This document shows, piece after piece, positions 6,598 to 15,111 of a stretch of DNA of 19,198 nucleotides (position 1 is the stretch's first letter; the number at the start of each line of letters is the position of its first letter). The position numbers and the translations under genes are program-made. Origin of the DNA: Acidobacteria bacterium UBA2994. GTDB taxonomy: Bacteria; Acidobacteriota; Vicinamibacteria; Vicinamibacterales; UBA8438. The stretch spans positions 71,161 to 90,358 of the forward strand of contig DEAA01000035.1 in assembly GCA_002346545.1 (NCBI GenBank), written 5' to 3'. The notes below the pieces were generated by a model. It was not told the origin of the DNA. It saw only the letters and a list, made by a program, of their open reading frames with translations, and ran no database searches.

Positions 6598-7485
6598 CTA
6601 GTGGGCACCCGGCCCAAGGTAGTTCTTCTCACCTGCCTCGATCCTCATGTCGAGACGGTTGTCTGGGGGCGGAAGCGGGCACGTCGTGTGAGGGTTGAAC
6701 GCGCACGGCGGGTTGTAGGCTTTGTTGAAGTCGACCGTCGTCCAGCCATCGTCGTCCGGGACATCGGCGTACAGGAAGCGCGCGGCCCCGTAAGTCTCTT
6801 CTCCGCTCGTAAGGTCTCGCATGATGAACCAGAGGCGCTGGCCTGAGTTGACCGGAAGCATGCGGACCTCACGGCCTTCCACCGACAGGGTCACGTAGCC
6901 GCTGCTGGTGTAGGTCTCGACGTCGCCCAGGATGTTCATCGTCTTCACGGTGATCGGTTCGCTGTGCGGCGTGAACCGGCCGCGCACACGGTAGCGGTCG
7001 TCGACAGGAAACCACTCCAGCCCGGTGAATTCTTTCCTCAGCTCTGCGTCAGTGTCGCGCACCCGGATGGCCAGGCGGGCTCCACTTAGGTGGACCCAGA
7101 ATGAGACCGGTCCGGAGCGCACCGCGACCCGTTTTTCTGATGGGTACAGTTGTGCCCCTTCGGACTCTTGGTCGTCGATGGTCAGAGTGTCGCCCGCATG
7201 GGCCCGGACGGTCACGCGACCGTCTTCGAGCGTCAGGACGCCGGCGTCCGCCGGGAGGCCGGGGACGACCAGGTCGTTGCGCGGGCTCGAGCCGAACGTG
7301 GTCTCTCCATCTCGCAGGAAGAAGAGTGCCGACACGGTGAGCCACCCGTCGTCGGCGGCGAGTCCGGCTTCTCGTTCAACCCGCCAGGCCTCGATCTCGG
7401 TCACGTAGTCGTTGGCGAGGATCGCCGTGGTTCCGAGCGTGCCGAGCAGGACGACCATCGGCGCGTGGCGCATCAGGTTCCGCAT
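6598..7485 (-). CDS. DUF1684 domain-containing exported protein
   Basis: The 295-residue product belongs to the DUF1684 family, whose function is not established. The hallmark near the C-terminus is present, DFNKAYNPPCAFNPHTTCPL, followed by PPDNRL. Earlier conserved parts are DDGWLTVSALFFLRDGETTFG and the block around GLEWFPVDDRYRVRGRFTPH. I chose the ATG at 7485 because it gives a signal peptide, MRNLMRHAPMVVLLGTLGTT, with likely cleavage after ILA and before NDYVTEIEAW. An upstream in-frame start at 7560 would bury this signal. The protein is probably periplasmic. It is divergent from the small membrane protein at 7560, with about 74 bases between them. Confidence 0.88.
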   Translation of the reverse strand: MRNLMRHAPMVVLLGTLGTTAILANDYVTEIEAWRVEREAGLAADDGWLTVSALFFLRDGETTFGSSPRNDLVVPGLPADAGVLTLEDGRVTVRAHAGDTLTIDDQESEGAQLYPSEKRVAVRSGPVSFWVHLSGARLAIRVRDTDAELRKEFTGLEWFPVDDRYRVRGRFTPHSEPITVKTMNILGDVETYTSSGYVTLSVEGREVRMLPVNSGQRLWFIMRDLTSGEETYGAARFLYADVPDDDGWTTVDFNKAYNPPCAFNPHTTCPLPPPDNRLDMRIEAGEKNYLGPGAH

Positions 7486-7491
7486 GGGGCT

Positions 7492-7520
7492 ATCGAACCA
7501 CACCACCCCGAGTCGGTCAA
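7492..7520 (-). promoter_or_regulatory. Putative promoter of the DUF1684 gene
   Basis: On the minus strand TTGACC (complement of 7515-7520) is separated by 17 bases from TTCGAT (complement of 7492-7497), which is preceded by TGG as an extended -10. The -10 matches the consensus only partly. Only six bases separate it from the ATG at 7485, so a transcript from here would be leaderless or nearly so. Confidence 0.35.
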
Positions 7521-7559
7521 CGACCGTGTGCCGACTGTGCCACAATCGAGCAACCGCCA

Positions 7560-7820
7560 ATGACTGACCAGCGTCCGGTGTTTCAACATCCGCCGTGGAT
7601 GGTAGGCATCATGCTCATCCTGGGGGTGCTGTCGCTCGTGGTCGGGCTCGCGCTCGACCCGTTCTGGCTCGTCATGGGCAGCCCGGCCATCCTCACCCTA
7701 CTCGTCTTCATAGGCGTGCGGCTCGTGCTGCTTCGACAAGCTATCGCAACCCCGCCTGGCTTGGAGTCGGATGAATCTCCGCTCGACGAGACCGAACCTC
7801 AGGTCGAGGACAGACCGTGA
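7560..7820 (+). CDS. Small two-helix membrane protein, unknown function (86 aa)
   Basis: The ATG at 7560 opens an 86-residue protein with two hydrophobic segments. Helix 1 is about residues 13-32 (MVGIMLILGVLSLVVGLALD) and helix 2 about 36-58 (LVMGSPAILTLLVFIGVRLV). An acidic, proline-containing tail of about 25 residues follows. No Shine-Dalgarno is evident. I recognise no family. Its TGA stop overlaps the GTG of the MEMO-like stump, and GAGGA at 7806-7810 serves that downstream start. It was thus originally the first gene of a two-gene unit with an intact memo gene. It may now be an orphan of that operon. Confidence 0.6.
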   Translation: MTDQRPVFQHPPWMVGIMLILGVLSLVVGLALDPFWLVMGSPAILTLLVFIGVRLVLLRQAIATPPGLESDESPLDETEPQVEDRP

Positions 7821-7975
7821 GCGTCGGCGGTGTCCGGCCGGTTGCGGTCGTCGGTCAGTGGTATCCCGGAGATGCCGAGGCGCTCATCGAGGCTGTGAAG
7901 GGGTACCTGCATGATGCCGCCGCGACCCGGTACCGGTTCGAGGCGTTTGTCTTCGTTGAACGAGGTCCAGCTTAG
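7817..7975 (+). pseudogene. Truncated MEMO-family gene, N-terminal remnant (52 codons)
   Basis: Translation from GTG 7817 gives VSVGGVRPVAVVGQWYPGDA, then EALIEAVKGYLHDAA, and ends at TAG 7973-7975. This resembles the MEMO-family N-terminus, whose usual form is R-x-x-A-V-A-G-x-[FW]-Y-P-x-D-x-x-x-L, followed by a helix. Intact members are about 260 residues or longer and continue into a PHAGY motif. Here that motif and everything after it are absent, and the last roughly 17 residues are unrelated. The start is well formed: GAGGA six bases upstream and a GTGA overlap with the preceding gene. The stop overlaps the nfo stop on the other strand, suggesting a deletion that fused memo's 5' end to the region beside nfo. 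It could still be expressed as a short peptide. Similarity was judged by eye. Confidence 0.6.
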
Positions 7976-8856
7976 CGGTCCGCCAGTAGTTGACGGAGAG
8001 TTCGGAGATTCTCGAGGTCCATTTCGTCAGCTTCCACCCCGCCGGCACGTCGGTTTCCCGCCTTCGGGGTTTCGAGCACCATCGGGTGGTCGGCGAATCT
8101 CGGGTCGGTCAGCACGTGCCGGAATCCGTCCAGTCCCACGTGTCCGGCCCCGATGTGGGTGTGGCGGTCGACCCGACTGCCGCGCGGGGTTTTGGAGTCA
8201 TTTAGATGCCACAGGCTGACCCGTTCGAGTCCGATCCTGGTGTCCAACTCGCCCAGGGTGTCGTCGTAGCCGGCCTGCTCGCTAAGCTCGTAGCCAGCGG
8301 CTACCAGATGGCAGGTGTCCAAGCAGAGACCGAGGACGGGTGCACCTGCCCCTTCGGCCTCTTTGATGATCACCTCGAGCTGTTCGAACGTGTGACCCAG
8401 ATTCGTGCCCTGGCCCGCGGTGTGCTCGAGCAGGAGCCGGGTGTCGAAGGTTGCCCGAGGGCGGAGGACGGAGACGGTCGCGTCAGCGATCCGGCGCAAG
8501 CCTTGCTCCGGGGTCGCGGTCGTGAACGACCCTGGGTGCAGCACGACACCGGCCAGCCCCAGCGCCTCGGCCCGGTCCATCTCCTCGCCCAGCGCGGCCA
8601 TCGAGCGGTCACGGAGGGTGTCGTCCGGCGAGGCGAGGTTGATCAAGTAGCTCGCGTGGGCGAAGACGGGCCGAACGTCCGTGACGTCCATCCCTTCGCG
8701 GAATGCCGAGATCTCGGCCGGTGGCAGCGGGCGTGCCCGCCATTGGCCAGACGATTTGGTGAAGATCTGCAGGCACTCACACCCGGCCGCGTTGGCGCGT
8801 TCGATCGCGAGAGGCAGGCCGCCCGTGATCGACATGTGGGCTCCGAGGCGTGGCAT
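7972..8856 (-). CDS. nfo: Endonuclease IV (AP endonuclease)
   Basis: Nfo cleaves DNA 5' to abasic sites and removes 3'-blocking groups in base excision repair. The 294-residue TIM-barrel protein retains all nine zinc ligands of the trinuclear site: H67 (VFAHASYLIN), H107 (VVLHPGS), E144 (LLLEHTAGQG), D180 and H183 (CLDTCHL), H217 (WHLNDSK), D230 and H232 (RVDRHTHIGAGHVG) and E262 (LETPK). The N-terminus LGAHMSITGGLPLAIERA is characteristic. The length is normal (family about 285). The ATG at 8856 is the only plausible start, and no purine-rich ribosome site precedes it. The gene is divergent from acnA across a 124-base spacer and convergent with the MEMO-like stump. Confidence 0.97.
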   Translation of the reverse strand: MPRLGAHMSITGGLPLAIERANAAGCECLQIFTKSSGQWRARPLPPAEISAFREGMDVTDVRPVFAHASYLINLASPDDTLRDRSMAALGEEMDRAEALGLAGVVLHPGSFTTATPEQGLRRIADATVSVLRPRATFDTRLLLEHTAGQGTNLGHTFEQLEVIIKEAEGAGAPVLGLCLDTCHLVAAGYELSEQAGYDDTLGELDTRIGLERVSLWHLNDSKTPRGSRVDRHTHIGAGHVGLDGFRHVLTDPRFADHPMVLETPKAGNRRAGGVEADEMDLENLRTLRQLLADR

Positions 8857-8980
8857 AGGGGGCTAATTGTGTCAGAGGCGCTGCGCGTGCCGGGTTGCGT
8901 GACCTCTCGCGGCTGACGGACAATGGGTGGTTCCAGGGTCGCCCTGACCCCCAACGTCTCGCTGAGAACACGGGTATTCC
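8857..8980. promoter_or_regulatory. nfo/acnA divergent spacer
   Basis: This 124-base region must carry the starts for both divergent genes. TTGCGT (8895-8900) and GACAAT (8919-8924), spaced 18 bases, are a weak promoter candidate for acnA. GGGTC (8936-8940) and GACCC (8946-8950) form a 5-bp inverted repeat just downstream of that candidate -10, where an operator could sit. Nothing else is evident, and acnA has only a poor ribosome site (GAGAA well upstream of the ATG). Confidence 0.3.
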
Positions 8981-11647
8981 ATGAGCACGCAGAACAGCTT
9001 CGGTACTCTTGCCACCCTCCTGGTCGACGGCGCGACAGTCTCGTATCACAGTCTGGCGACCCTGGCGGCGCGGTTTCCCTCCGTGTCGCGACTCCCGTAT
9101 TCGCTCAAGGTACTGCTCGAGAACCTGCTTCGCCGCGAAGACGGCTCGCGGGTGACAGCCGACGACATCCAGGCCCTGGCGAATTGGGATCCGCAGGCGG
9201 GAGTGACCAAGGAGATCGCCTTTATGCCGGCCCGCGTGCTCTTGCAGGATTTCACCGGCGTGCCCGCGGTGGTCGATCTGGCCGCGATGCGGGACGGCGT
9301 GGTACGGCTCGGCGGTGATCCGGATCGCATCAACCCGCTGCAGCCGGCCGAACTCGTCATTGACCACTCGGTGCAGGTCGATCACTTCCGCGAGGCGAAC
9401 GCCTTCGACCTCAACGCTCAACTCGAATTCTCGCGTAACAAGGAGCGCTACGCGTTCCTGAAATGGGGTCAGCAGGCCTTCGATAACTTCAGGGTGGTGC
9501 CGCCTGATACCGGCATCGTGCACCAGGTGAACCTCGAGTATTTGGCGCGCGTCGTCTGCACCGAGCCACATCGGGACGGTTTGATCGCCTATCCCGACAC
9601 GCTGGTGGGCACCGACTCGCACACCACCATGGTCAACGGGCTCGGCGTTGTGGGTTGGGGTGTCGGTGGGATTGAGGCCGAGGCGGCCATGCTCGGCCAG
9701 CCGGTGTCGATGCTGATTCCCGATGTCGTCGGTTTCAAGCTCACCGGACGACTACCGGAAGGCACGACGGCAACTGATCTCGTGCTGACCATCACCGAGC
9801 GTCTGCGGCAGCACGGTGTGGTGGGCAAGTTCGTTGAGTTCTTCGGTCCTGGGTTGGCCTCGTTGACCCTGGCCGACCGCGCCACGCTGGGCAACATGTC
9901 GCCCGAATACGGTTCGACGGTGGCGATCTGCCCGATCGACCAGATGACGATTGACTATCTGGTGTTGACCGGCCGTGACAAGAGCCAGGTGGCGTTGGTC
10001 GACGCCTACGCCCGGGCCCAGGGTGTGTTTGGCGGCGATGCGGATGAGCCGGTGTATGCCGCCGTGGTGGAATTCGATCTTGCCGAGGTCGAGCCGAGCA
10101 TCGCGGGCCCGAAGCGCCCCCAGGACCGGGTGGCGCTCGCCAGCGCCAAGACGGCGTTTGGCGATGTCCTGAGCGACTTGGCCGGCGACGCCGCGGCCGG
10201 GAACGGCGGCAGCGAGACCCTCGACCATGGCGCGGTCGTAATCGCTGCGATCACGAGCTGTACCAACACGTCAAACCCCAGCGTCATGATTGCGGCCGGC
10301 TTGTTGGCGAAGAAGGCGGCCGAGCGCGGGCTCAGACCGAAGCCGTGGGTGAAGACCAGTCTGGCGCCCGGTTCCCTCGTGGTGACCGAGTATCTCGAGG
10401 CGGCGGGGTTGATGGCGCCGCTGGCCGAGCTGGGCTTTGGTCTGGTCGGCTACGGGTGTACGACCTGCATCGGCAACAGTGGTCCGCTCCCCGAAGACGT
10501 GTCCGCCGAGGTGAGAGAGCGCAACCTGGTGGTGACCTCCGTGCTCAGCGGCAACCGAAACTTCGAGGGCCGTGTGCAGCAGCAGGTGCGTGCTAACTAT
10601 CTGGCCTCGCCGCCGCTGGTCGTTGCCTACGCGCTGGCCGGGTGGATGAGTACCGATCTGACCACCGAGGCGCTAGGGCAGGACGCCGAGGGCAGGGACG
10701 TATTCCTGTCCGACATCTGGCCGACTGCGGCCGAGATCCAGTCGGCCATGGCCAGCGCCGTGCGGACCGAACAGTTCACCTCCAAGTATGCCGGCGTGTT
10801 CGACGGCGACGATCGATGGCAGGGCCTGCCGGCCCCCACGGGGCAGCGGTTCGCCTGGGACGACGACTCGACCTACGTGCGCAATCCGCCGTTCTTCGAG
10901 GCGCTCTCGCCAGAGCCGTCGCCCCCGGGGGAGATTATCGACGCTCGGGTGCTGGCGCTGCTGGGCGATAGCGTGACCACCGACCACATCTCTCCGGCCG
11001 GAACGATCCCCGCCGATGGCCCGGCGGGCCGCTATCTGGTCTCGTGTGGGGTCGCCCCGGGCGACTTCAACTCGTTTGGCAGCCGGCGCGGCAACCACGA
11101 GGTCATGATGAGGGGGACGTTCGCCAACATCCGCCTGCGCAACCAGCTCGCGCCGGGCACCGAGGGCGGATGGACACGCTATCAGCCCGACGGCGAAGAG
11201 ATGAGCATCTACGACGCCGCGATGCGGTATCGCGAGGCTGGCGTCGGCCTGCTCGTCCTGGCCGGCAAGGAGTACGGCTCGGGGTCGTCACGGGACTGGG
11301 CCGCCAAGGGCACGATGTTGCTCGGGGTTCTGGCGGTGATCGCAGAGAGCTTTGAACGGATCCACCGGAGCAACCTCGTCTTCATGGGCGTCTTGCCGCT
11401 CCAGTTCCGGGACAGCGAGACGGTGGCGTCGCTGGGGCTGACCGGGCAGGAAGCGTTCCAGGTGACCGGGATCGGCAGCGGGCTAGTTCCCCGGAGCCAG
11501 GCGACAGTCGAAGCCGTGGCCGCCGACGGTAACCGCCGGTCGTTTGCGGTCGACGTGCGTATCGATACCCCCGACGAGCTGAGCTATTACCGGCACGGCG
11601 GGATCCTGCCTTACGTGCTGCGTCAGCTGGTCAACCCTCAGAGTTGA
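8981..11647 (+). CDS. acnA: Aconitate hydratase A
   Basis: This cytoplasmic TCA-cycle enzyme interconverts citrate and isocitrate. The 888-residue protein has the AcnA/IRP1 layout. The N-terminal region includes [32 protein letters not shown] and the substrate-binding block [20 protein letters not shown]. Iron-sulfur cluster ligands are C427 ([12 protein letters not shown]) and C493 plus C496 ([17 protein letters not shown]). The swivelling C-terminal domain has [40 protein letters not shown] and [15 protein letters not shown] with the catalytic serine region. Length is typical (about 890-900), and no key residue is missing. The related iron-regulatory fold is eukaryotic; in bacteria some aconitases also bind RNA, which cannot be judged here. 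pepF follows after 65 bases in the same direction. Confidence 0.98.
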   Translation: MSTQNSFGTLATLLVDGATVSYHSLATLAARFPSVSRLPYSLKVLLENLLRREDGSRVTADDIQALANWDPQAGVTKEIAFMPARVLLQDFTGVPAVVDLAAMRDGVVRLGGDPDRINPLQPAELVIDHSVQVDHFREANAFDLNAQLEFSRNKERYAFLKWGQQAFDNFRVVPPDTGIVHQVNLEYLARVVCTEPHRDGLIAYPDTLVGTDSHTTMVNGLGVVGWGVGGIEAEAAMLGQPVSMLIPDVVGFKLTGRLPEGTTATDLVLTITERLRQHGVVGKFVEFFGPGLASLTLADRATLGNMSPEYGSTVAICPIDQMTIDYLVLTGRDKSQVALVDAYARAQGVFGGDADEPVYAAVVEFDLAEVEPSIAGPKRPQDRVALASAKTAFGDVLSDLAGDAAAGNGGSETLDHGAVVIAAITSCTNTSNPSVMIAAGLLAKKAAERGLRPKPWVKTSLAPGSLVVTEYLEAAGLMAPLAELGFGLVGYGCTTCIGNSGPLPEDVSAEVRERNLVVTSVLSGNRNFEGRVQQQVRANYLASPPLVVAYALAGWMSTDLTTEALGQDAEGRDVFLSDIWPTAAEIQSAMASAVRTEQFTSKYAGVFDGDDRWQGLPAPTGQRFAWDDDSTYVRNPPFFEALSPEPSPPGEIIDARVLALLGDSVTTDHISPAGTIPADGPAGRYLVSCGVAPGDFNSFGSRRGNHEVMMRGTFANIRLRNQLAPGTEGGWTRYQPDGEEMSIYDAAMRYREAGVGLLVLAGKEYGSGSSRDWAAKGTMLLGVLAVIAESFERIHRSNLVFMGVLPLQFRDSETVASLGLTGQEAFQVTGIGSGLVPRSQATVEAVAADGNRRSFAVDVRIDTPDELSYYRHGGILPYVLRQLVNPQS

Positions 11648-11712
11648 CCGAGTTCGGGCAAATGGCGACGCCGTTCGGTTTTCGGCGGAGGATCGTCTCA
11701 GGAGGAGCCAGC

Positions 11713-13602
11713 ATGAGATGGCCACGCGGTGTCTGCCCCGCGCTCGGCGGGGCACTGACGATGGTGACGACGATGATGATGACGACAGCGGTCGCGGAAG
11801 CCCAGGAGACGCCCCTCGAACAGATCGTCTGGGATCTGAGCGAGATCTACCCGAGTTTCGACGCATGGGACGCGGCGAAGGCCCGCCTCGAGACCCGCGT
11901 CGATGGGCTGGCCGCCTTCCGTGGCCGATTGGGCGAGAGCGCCGCCGTGCTGCGCGAGGCGTACGACGAGATCTCCGACACAGAGAAGGAGCTGGCCCGA
12001 CTCTACGTTTTTGCGTTCCTGAAGGCTGACGAAGACCGTCGCGTGTCTGCAGACCAGGAGCGGCGGGGACTCGCCGCCGCGCTGTTGTCCGAGTTCGGCG
12101 AAGCCGTGTCGTGGGTGTCACCGGAGCTGCTGCGTGTCGGTTCGGCCACCATCGAGCGGTATCTGGGCGAGGACCCCGGCCTCGAGAAGCACGCGTTCAA
12201 CATTCAGAACACCCTGCGGCAGGAGCCGCACACCCTCTCCGACGAGGCCGAGCAGATCCTCGCGGCCACCGGTCCGGTCGTCCAGGGCCCCGAGCGGATC
12301 TATGCGCTGCTGACCAGCTCGGACATCACATGGCCGGTCCTCACGCTGTCGACGGGCGACGAGGTCACCCTCGACCAGGCTGGCTACTCGCTGCACCGGG
12401 CCTCTCAGAATCGAGACGACCGCAAGAAGGTGTTCGACGCGTTCTGGGGGACCTGGAACGCGTACCAGAACTCGATCGGGCAGACCCTCGACACGCACGT
12501 GAAGTCGCACGTGTTCCAGGCCAAGACCCGCAAGTACGAGAACGCGCTCGACGCGGCCTTGTCCGGGCCCAACATCCCGACGGCCGTGTATCGCAAGCTC
12601 ATCGAGGCGACCCATCGGCATCTGCCCTCGCTCTATCGATATTTCCGTTTGCGACAGCGGATGCTCGGGCTCGACGACCTGCACTACTACGACATCTATC
12701 CGCCGCTGGTGGCGTCGGATCGGTCCTTCGACATCGAAGAGTCGAAGGCGCTGACGCTGGCCTCGGCGGCGCCTCTGGGCGGCCACTACCTGTCGCTGCT
12801 CGAACGCGGGTTCGCCGGCGACTGGATGCACGTCTATCCGCAAGCGGGCAAGGCACCCGGCGCCTACATGTACGGCAGCGTCTACGACGTGCACCCGTAT
12901 CTGCTGCTGAACCACAACGGCCAGTTCAACGACGTGTCGACGTTCACCCACGAGTGGGGACACGCCGTGCACACGCTGCTGTCGACCGAGCACAATCCCT
13001 ACGAGACCTCGAGCTACGCGACGTTCACGGCCGAGATCGCGTCGACCACCAATGAGGTGCTGCTCCAGGAGCACATGCTCGGCCAGGACATCTCGGACGA
13101 GGAGCGGCTGTTTTATCTGGGCACGGCGCTCGAGGCCGCTCGTGGTACCTTCTTCCGCCAGACCATGTTCGCCGAGTTCGAGCTGCGCATCCACGAGATG
13201 GTGGAAGCGGGCGAAGCGCTCTCGGGCGAGAAGATGACCTCGGTCTACGAGCAGCTCCTCCGTCAGTATCACGGCGCCGATGAAGGGGTGATGAACATCG
13301 ATCCGGCCTACGCCGTGGAGTGGGCCTTCATCCCGCACTTTTACCGGAACTTCTACGTGTTCCAGTACGCCACCTCGATCGCCGGCGGCACGATGTTCGC
13401 CGAGCGCTTTCTCAACGGTGACGAGCAGGCGCGCGACGACTATCTCGCCGTCCTCTCCGCCGGCGGCTCACGCTACGCCTACGAGCTGCTCCAGGAATAC
13501 GGCATCGACCTGGCCATCGACGCTCCCTACGACGCCCTCATCGCCCGCATGGACAGGGTCATGGACCGGATCGAGGAGATCTTGGATCGGCAGGGGAACT
13601 AG
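11713..13602 (+). CDS. pepF: Exported oligoendopeptidase F-like M3 metallopeptidase
   Basis: The protein is an M3-family zinc oligopeptidase, 629 residues from the chosen start. The zinc motif is H413-E-W-G-H417 in FTHEWGHAVHTLL, with the third ligand E441 in ATFTAEIASTTNE. C-terminal landmarks are the oligopeptidase motifs EWAFIPHFYRNFYVFQYATS and AGGTMFAERFLNGDE. The ATG at 11713 is preceded by GGAGGAG (11701-11707) five bases away, a far better start than the in-frame TTG at 11644. It opens with a signal peptide, MRWPRGVCPALGGALTMVTT, then a methionine/threonine-rich stretch and AVAEA-QETPL as the likely cleavage zone. Classical PepF is cytoplasmic, so export would make this a periplasmic peptide scavenger. 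A lipoprotein form is not indicated. The acnA gene is 65 bases upstream. Confidence 0.92.
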   Translation: MRWPRGVCPALGGALTMVTTMMMTTAVAEAQETPLEQIVWDLSEIYPSFDAWDAAKARLETRVDGLAAFRGRLGESAAVLREAYDEISDTEKELARLYVFAFLKADEDRRVSADQERRGLAAALLSEFGEAVSWVSPELLRVGSATIERYLGEDPGLEKHAFNIQNTLRQEPHTLSDEAEQILAATGPVVQGPERIYALLTSSDITWPVLTLSTGDEVTLDQAGYSLHRASQNRDDRKKVFDAFWGTWNAYQNSIGQTLDTHVKSHVFQAKTRKYENALDAALSGPNIPTAVYRKLIEATHRHLPSLYRYFRLRQRMLGLDDLHYYDIYPPLVASDRSFDIEESKALTLASAAPLGGHYLSLLERGFAGDWMHVYPQAGKAPGAYMYGSVYDVHPYLLLNHNGQFNDVSTFTHEWGHAVHTLLSTEHNPYETSSYATFTAEIASTTNEVLLQEHMLGQDISDEERLFYLGTALEAARGTFFRQTMFAEFELRIHEMVEAGEALSGEKMTSVYEQLLRQYHGADEGVMNIDPAYAVEWAFIPHFYRNFYVFQYATSIAGGTMFAERFLNGDEQARDDYLAVLSAGGSRYAYELLQEYGIDLAIDAPYDALIARMDRVMDRIEEILDRQGN

Positions 13603-13640
13603 GCTAGACCGCTCGAGGGGGGACCCTCGTGGCGAGGTAA

Positions 13641-13835
13641 TCTCCAAACGACGAGAGCGCGGCAAACCCAGCAGTCACTTTCAATCGCTTTGCCAGAGGC
13701 GTCGATCGTATGAATCTGTATGACGCCGACGATCCTGCGGTACGAGCGCTGGCCAACGCCGGTCGAACAACCGTCATCTCGTTCGCGCGGAGCGGTGACC
13801 CCACTGGCGACGAAGACACGCTTCCAGTCTGTTGA
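13641..13835 (+). pseudogene. Possible carboxylesterase (type B) C-terminal remnant
   Basis: The plus frame opened after TAA 13638 reads through an ATG at 13710 (MNLYDADDPAVRALANAG) into VISFARSGDPTGDEDTLPVC and a stop at 13833. This recalls the end of bacterial type B carboxylesterases, which typically have a [WV]-x-x-F-A-R-x-G-[DN]-P-[NT] motif followed by L-P-x-W-P-x-Y. The WP-Y part is lost at the stop. No catalytic domain lies upstream, since pepF ends at 13602. It is either a decayed fragment or a chance match in a short frame; I made the match by eye. Confidence 0.3.
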
Positions 13836-14087
13836 TGGCGAGGGCCAAAGCGGGCACGAGGAGCCTCGGTCCGCTGTCAGTCGCCGCGCCACGTCAGCAG
13901 GGCGACCGTCACACGGTGACGCCCCCGCCTCCGAACAACCCCCACCGACCGGGGGGCTCCGAGAACTGCTATCGTCTTCGAGGCGTCGTGGCAGCGGCTC
14001 ACAGCCGTACGGCCGCCATGCTCCATCTGCGTGTGGATGTGGTGCGGCGACTGAGCCGCGCAGTGCTCGGCCAAGAAGGAGAGTGAT
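13836..14087. other. Non-coding stretch upstream of the FGE-like gene
   Basis: No credible gene is seen in these 252 bases. CGTCAC (13907-13912) and GTGACG (13916-13921) form a tight inverted repeat with a 3-base loop. CCCCC (13939-13943) pairs with GGGGG (13951-13955) around a 7-base loop. Neither is followed by a T-run. The long antisense frame covering this region continues through the next gene and is its shadow. A promoter for 14088-16770 should lie here, but no clear -35/-10 pair was found. Confidence 0.4.
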
Positions 14088-15107
14088 GTGGCTGCAGAGT
14101 CTCAACTCGCGAGGGGCACACGGCTTGGCGCGCGACTGACGCGGGGGATTGCGGTCTGCCTGGCCTTGCTGGTCTGTGGTGGCCTCTTCAGCCGAGGAGT
14201 AGCCAGCGGCAGCGGAAGCGAGACTGCCAGGGAGGTGACCATCCAACTCCCCGAGCGGGACCCGAACGTCTGTCGCAGCGACCCGGCGATGGGCCCGGAG
14301 ATGGTCGTCATCGAGGGCGGTCATTTCAGGATGGGCTCGCTCGACGGTGACAGTAACGAGAAGCCAGTGCACACGGTTACGGTGAAGTCGTTTGCCCTCG
14401 GTCGCTGCGAAGTCACCGTGGCGGAGTTCTCGGTCTTCGTGGAGGACTCGGGGTATGTCGCGACGGCCGACAGCGGGAACTGTCGCGCGTTGAACGACGC
14501 TGGCATCACCTTTGTCGACGGCGTGGACGCGTCCTGGCGGGATCCACGCTACCTGGACGTTGCCCAGGTCGCCTCGATGCCAGTCGTGTGCGTGTCCTTC
14601 GACGATGCGCTGGCCTACACCGAGTGGCTCGCCGCGCGCACGGGTCAGCACTACCGGTTACCCACGGAAGCCGAGTGGGAGTACGCCGCGCGCGCTCGCA
14701 CGACCACCGCACGCCATTGGGAGGTCGAGGGGTCCGCAAGCCCGTGCGATTTCGCCAATGGCGCCGACGAGGACGCCCAGCCGCGGCTCAGGGAGCGGTC
14801 GACCGTAGATTGTGCTGACGGCCATGTGGTCTCGGCCCCGGTGGCGAGCTATCGACCGAACGCGTTCGGCCTGTACGACATGCTGGGCAATGTCTGGGAG
14901 TGGACGGCAGATTGCTGGCACGAGTCCTATGCTGACGCCCCGATCGGCGGCGACGTCTGGCGGGACGCGGGCGACTGTTCGAGGCGTGTGGTTCGCGGCG
15001 GCTCCTGGTTCTACGGACCCATGGGCGTGCGGTCTGCCAAGCGGAGCAACGACGACACCACGAGAACGTACAACAGCGTAGGATTTCGCGTGGCCAGGAC
15101 GCCCTGA
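14088..15107 (+). CDS. Exported SUMF1/FGE-sulfatase-family protein lacking the FGE catalytic cysteines
   Basis: The 339-residue product has the formylglycine-generating-enzyme fold: EMVVIEGGHFRMGS (71-84), FALGRCEVTVAEFSVFVEDS (102-121), YRLPTEAEWEYAARAR (189-204), NAFGLYDMLGNVWEWTADCW (258-277) and RVVRGGSWFYGPMGVRSAKR (300-319), ending GFRVAR. True FGE has two catalytic cysteines a few residues after GGS. The aligned positions here are Y309 and V314, so sulfatase activation is unlikely. An N-terminal hydrophobic segment (about 20-38) indicates export or membrane anchoring. About ten cysteines are spread through the protein, which suits disulfides in the periplasm. The GTG start has GAAGGAG at the right distance. 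The dehydrogenase gene follows after four bases, so they likely form an operon. The role is unknown. Confidence 0.88.
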   Translation: MAAESQLARGTRLGARLTRGIAVCLALLVCGGLFSRGVASGSGSETAREVTIQLPERDPNVCRSDPAMGPEMVVIEGGHFRMGSLDGDSNEKPVHTVTVKSFALGRCEVTVAEFSVFVEDSGYVATADSGNCRALNDAGITFVDGVDASWRDPRYLDVAQVASMPVVCVSFDDALAYTEWLAARTGQHYRLPTEAEWEYAARARTTTARHWEVEGSASPCDFANGADEDAQPRLRERSTVDCADGHVVSAPVASYRPNAFGLYDMLGNVWEWTADCWHESYADAPIGGDVWRDAGDCSRRVVRGGSWFYGPMGVRSAKRSNDDTTRTYNSVGFRVARTP

Positions 15108-15111
15108 CTCT

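Noticed and set aside
12118..13338. 406-residue minus-strand frame
   Set aside because: It lies wholly antisense to pepF with its intact HEWGH motif. Its Val/Arg/His-rich, repetitive composition is that of a reverse-strand shadow.
13599..14651. 350-residue minus-strand frame spanning the intergenic gap
   Set aside because: It overlaps half of the FGE-like gene antisense, has no ribosome site or recognisable domain, and has typical shadow composition. The part in the gap gives no independent support.
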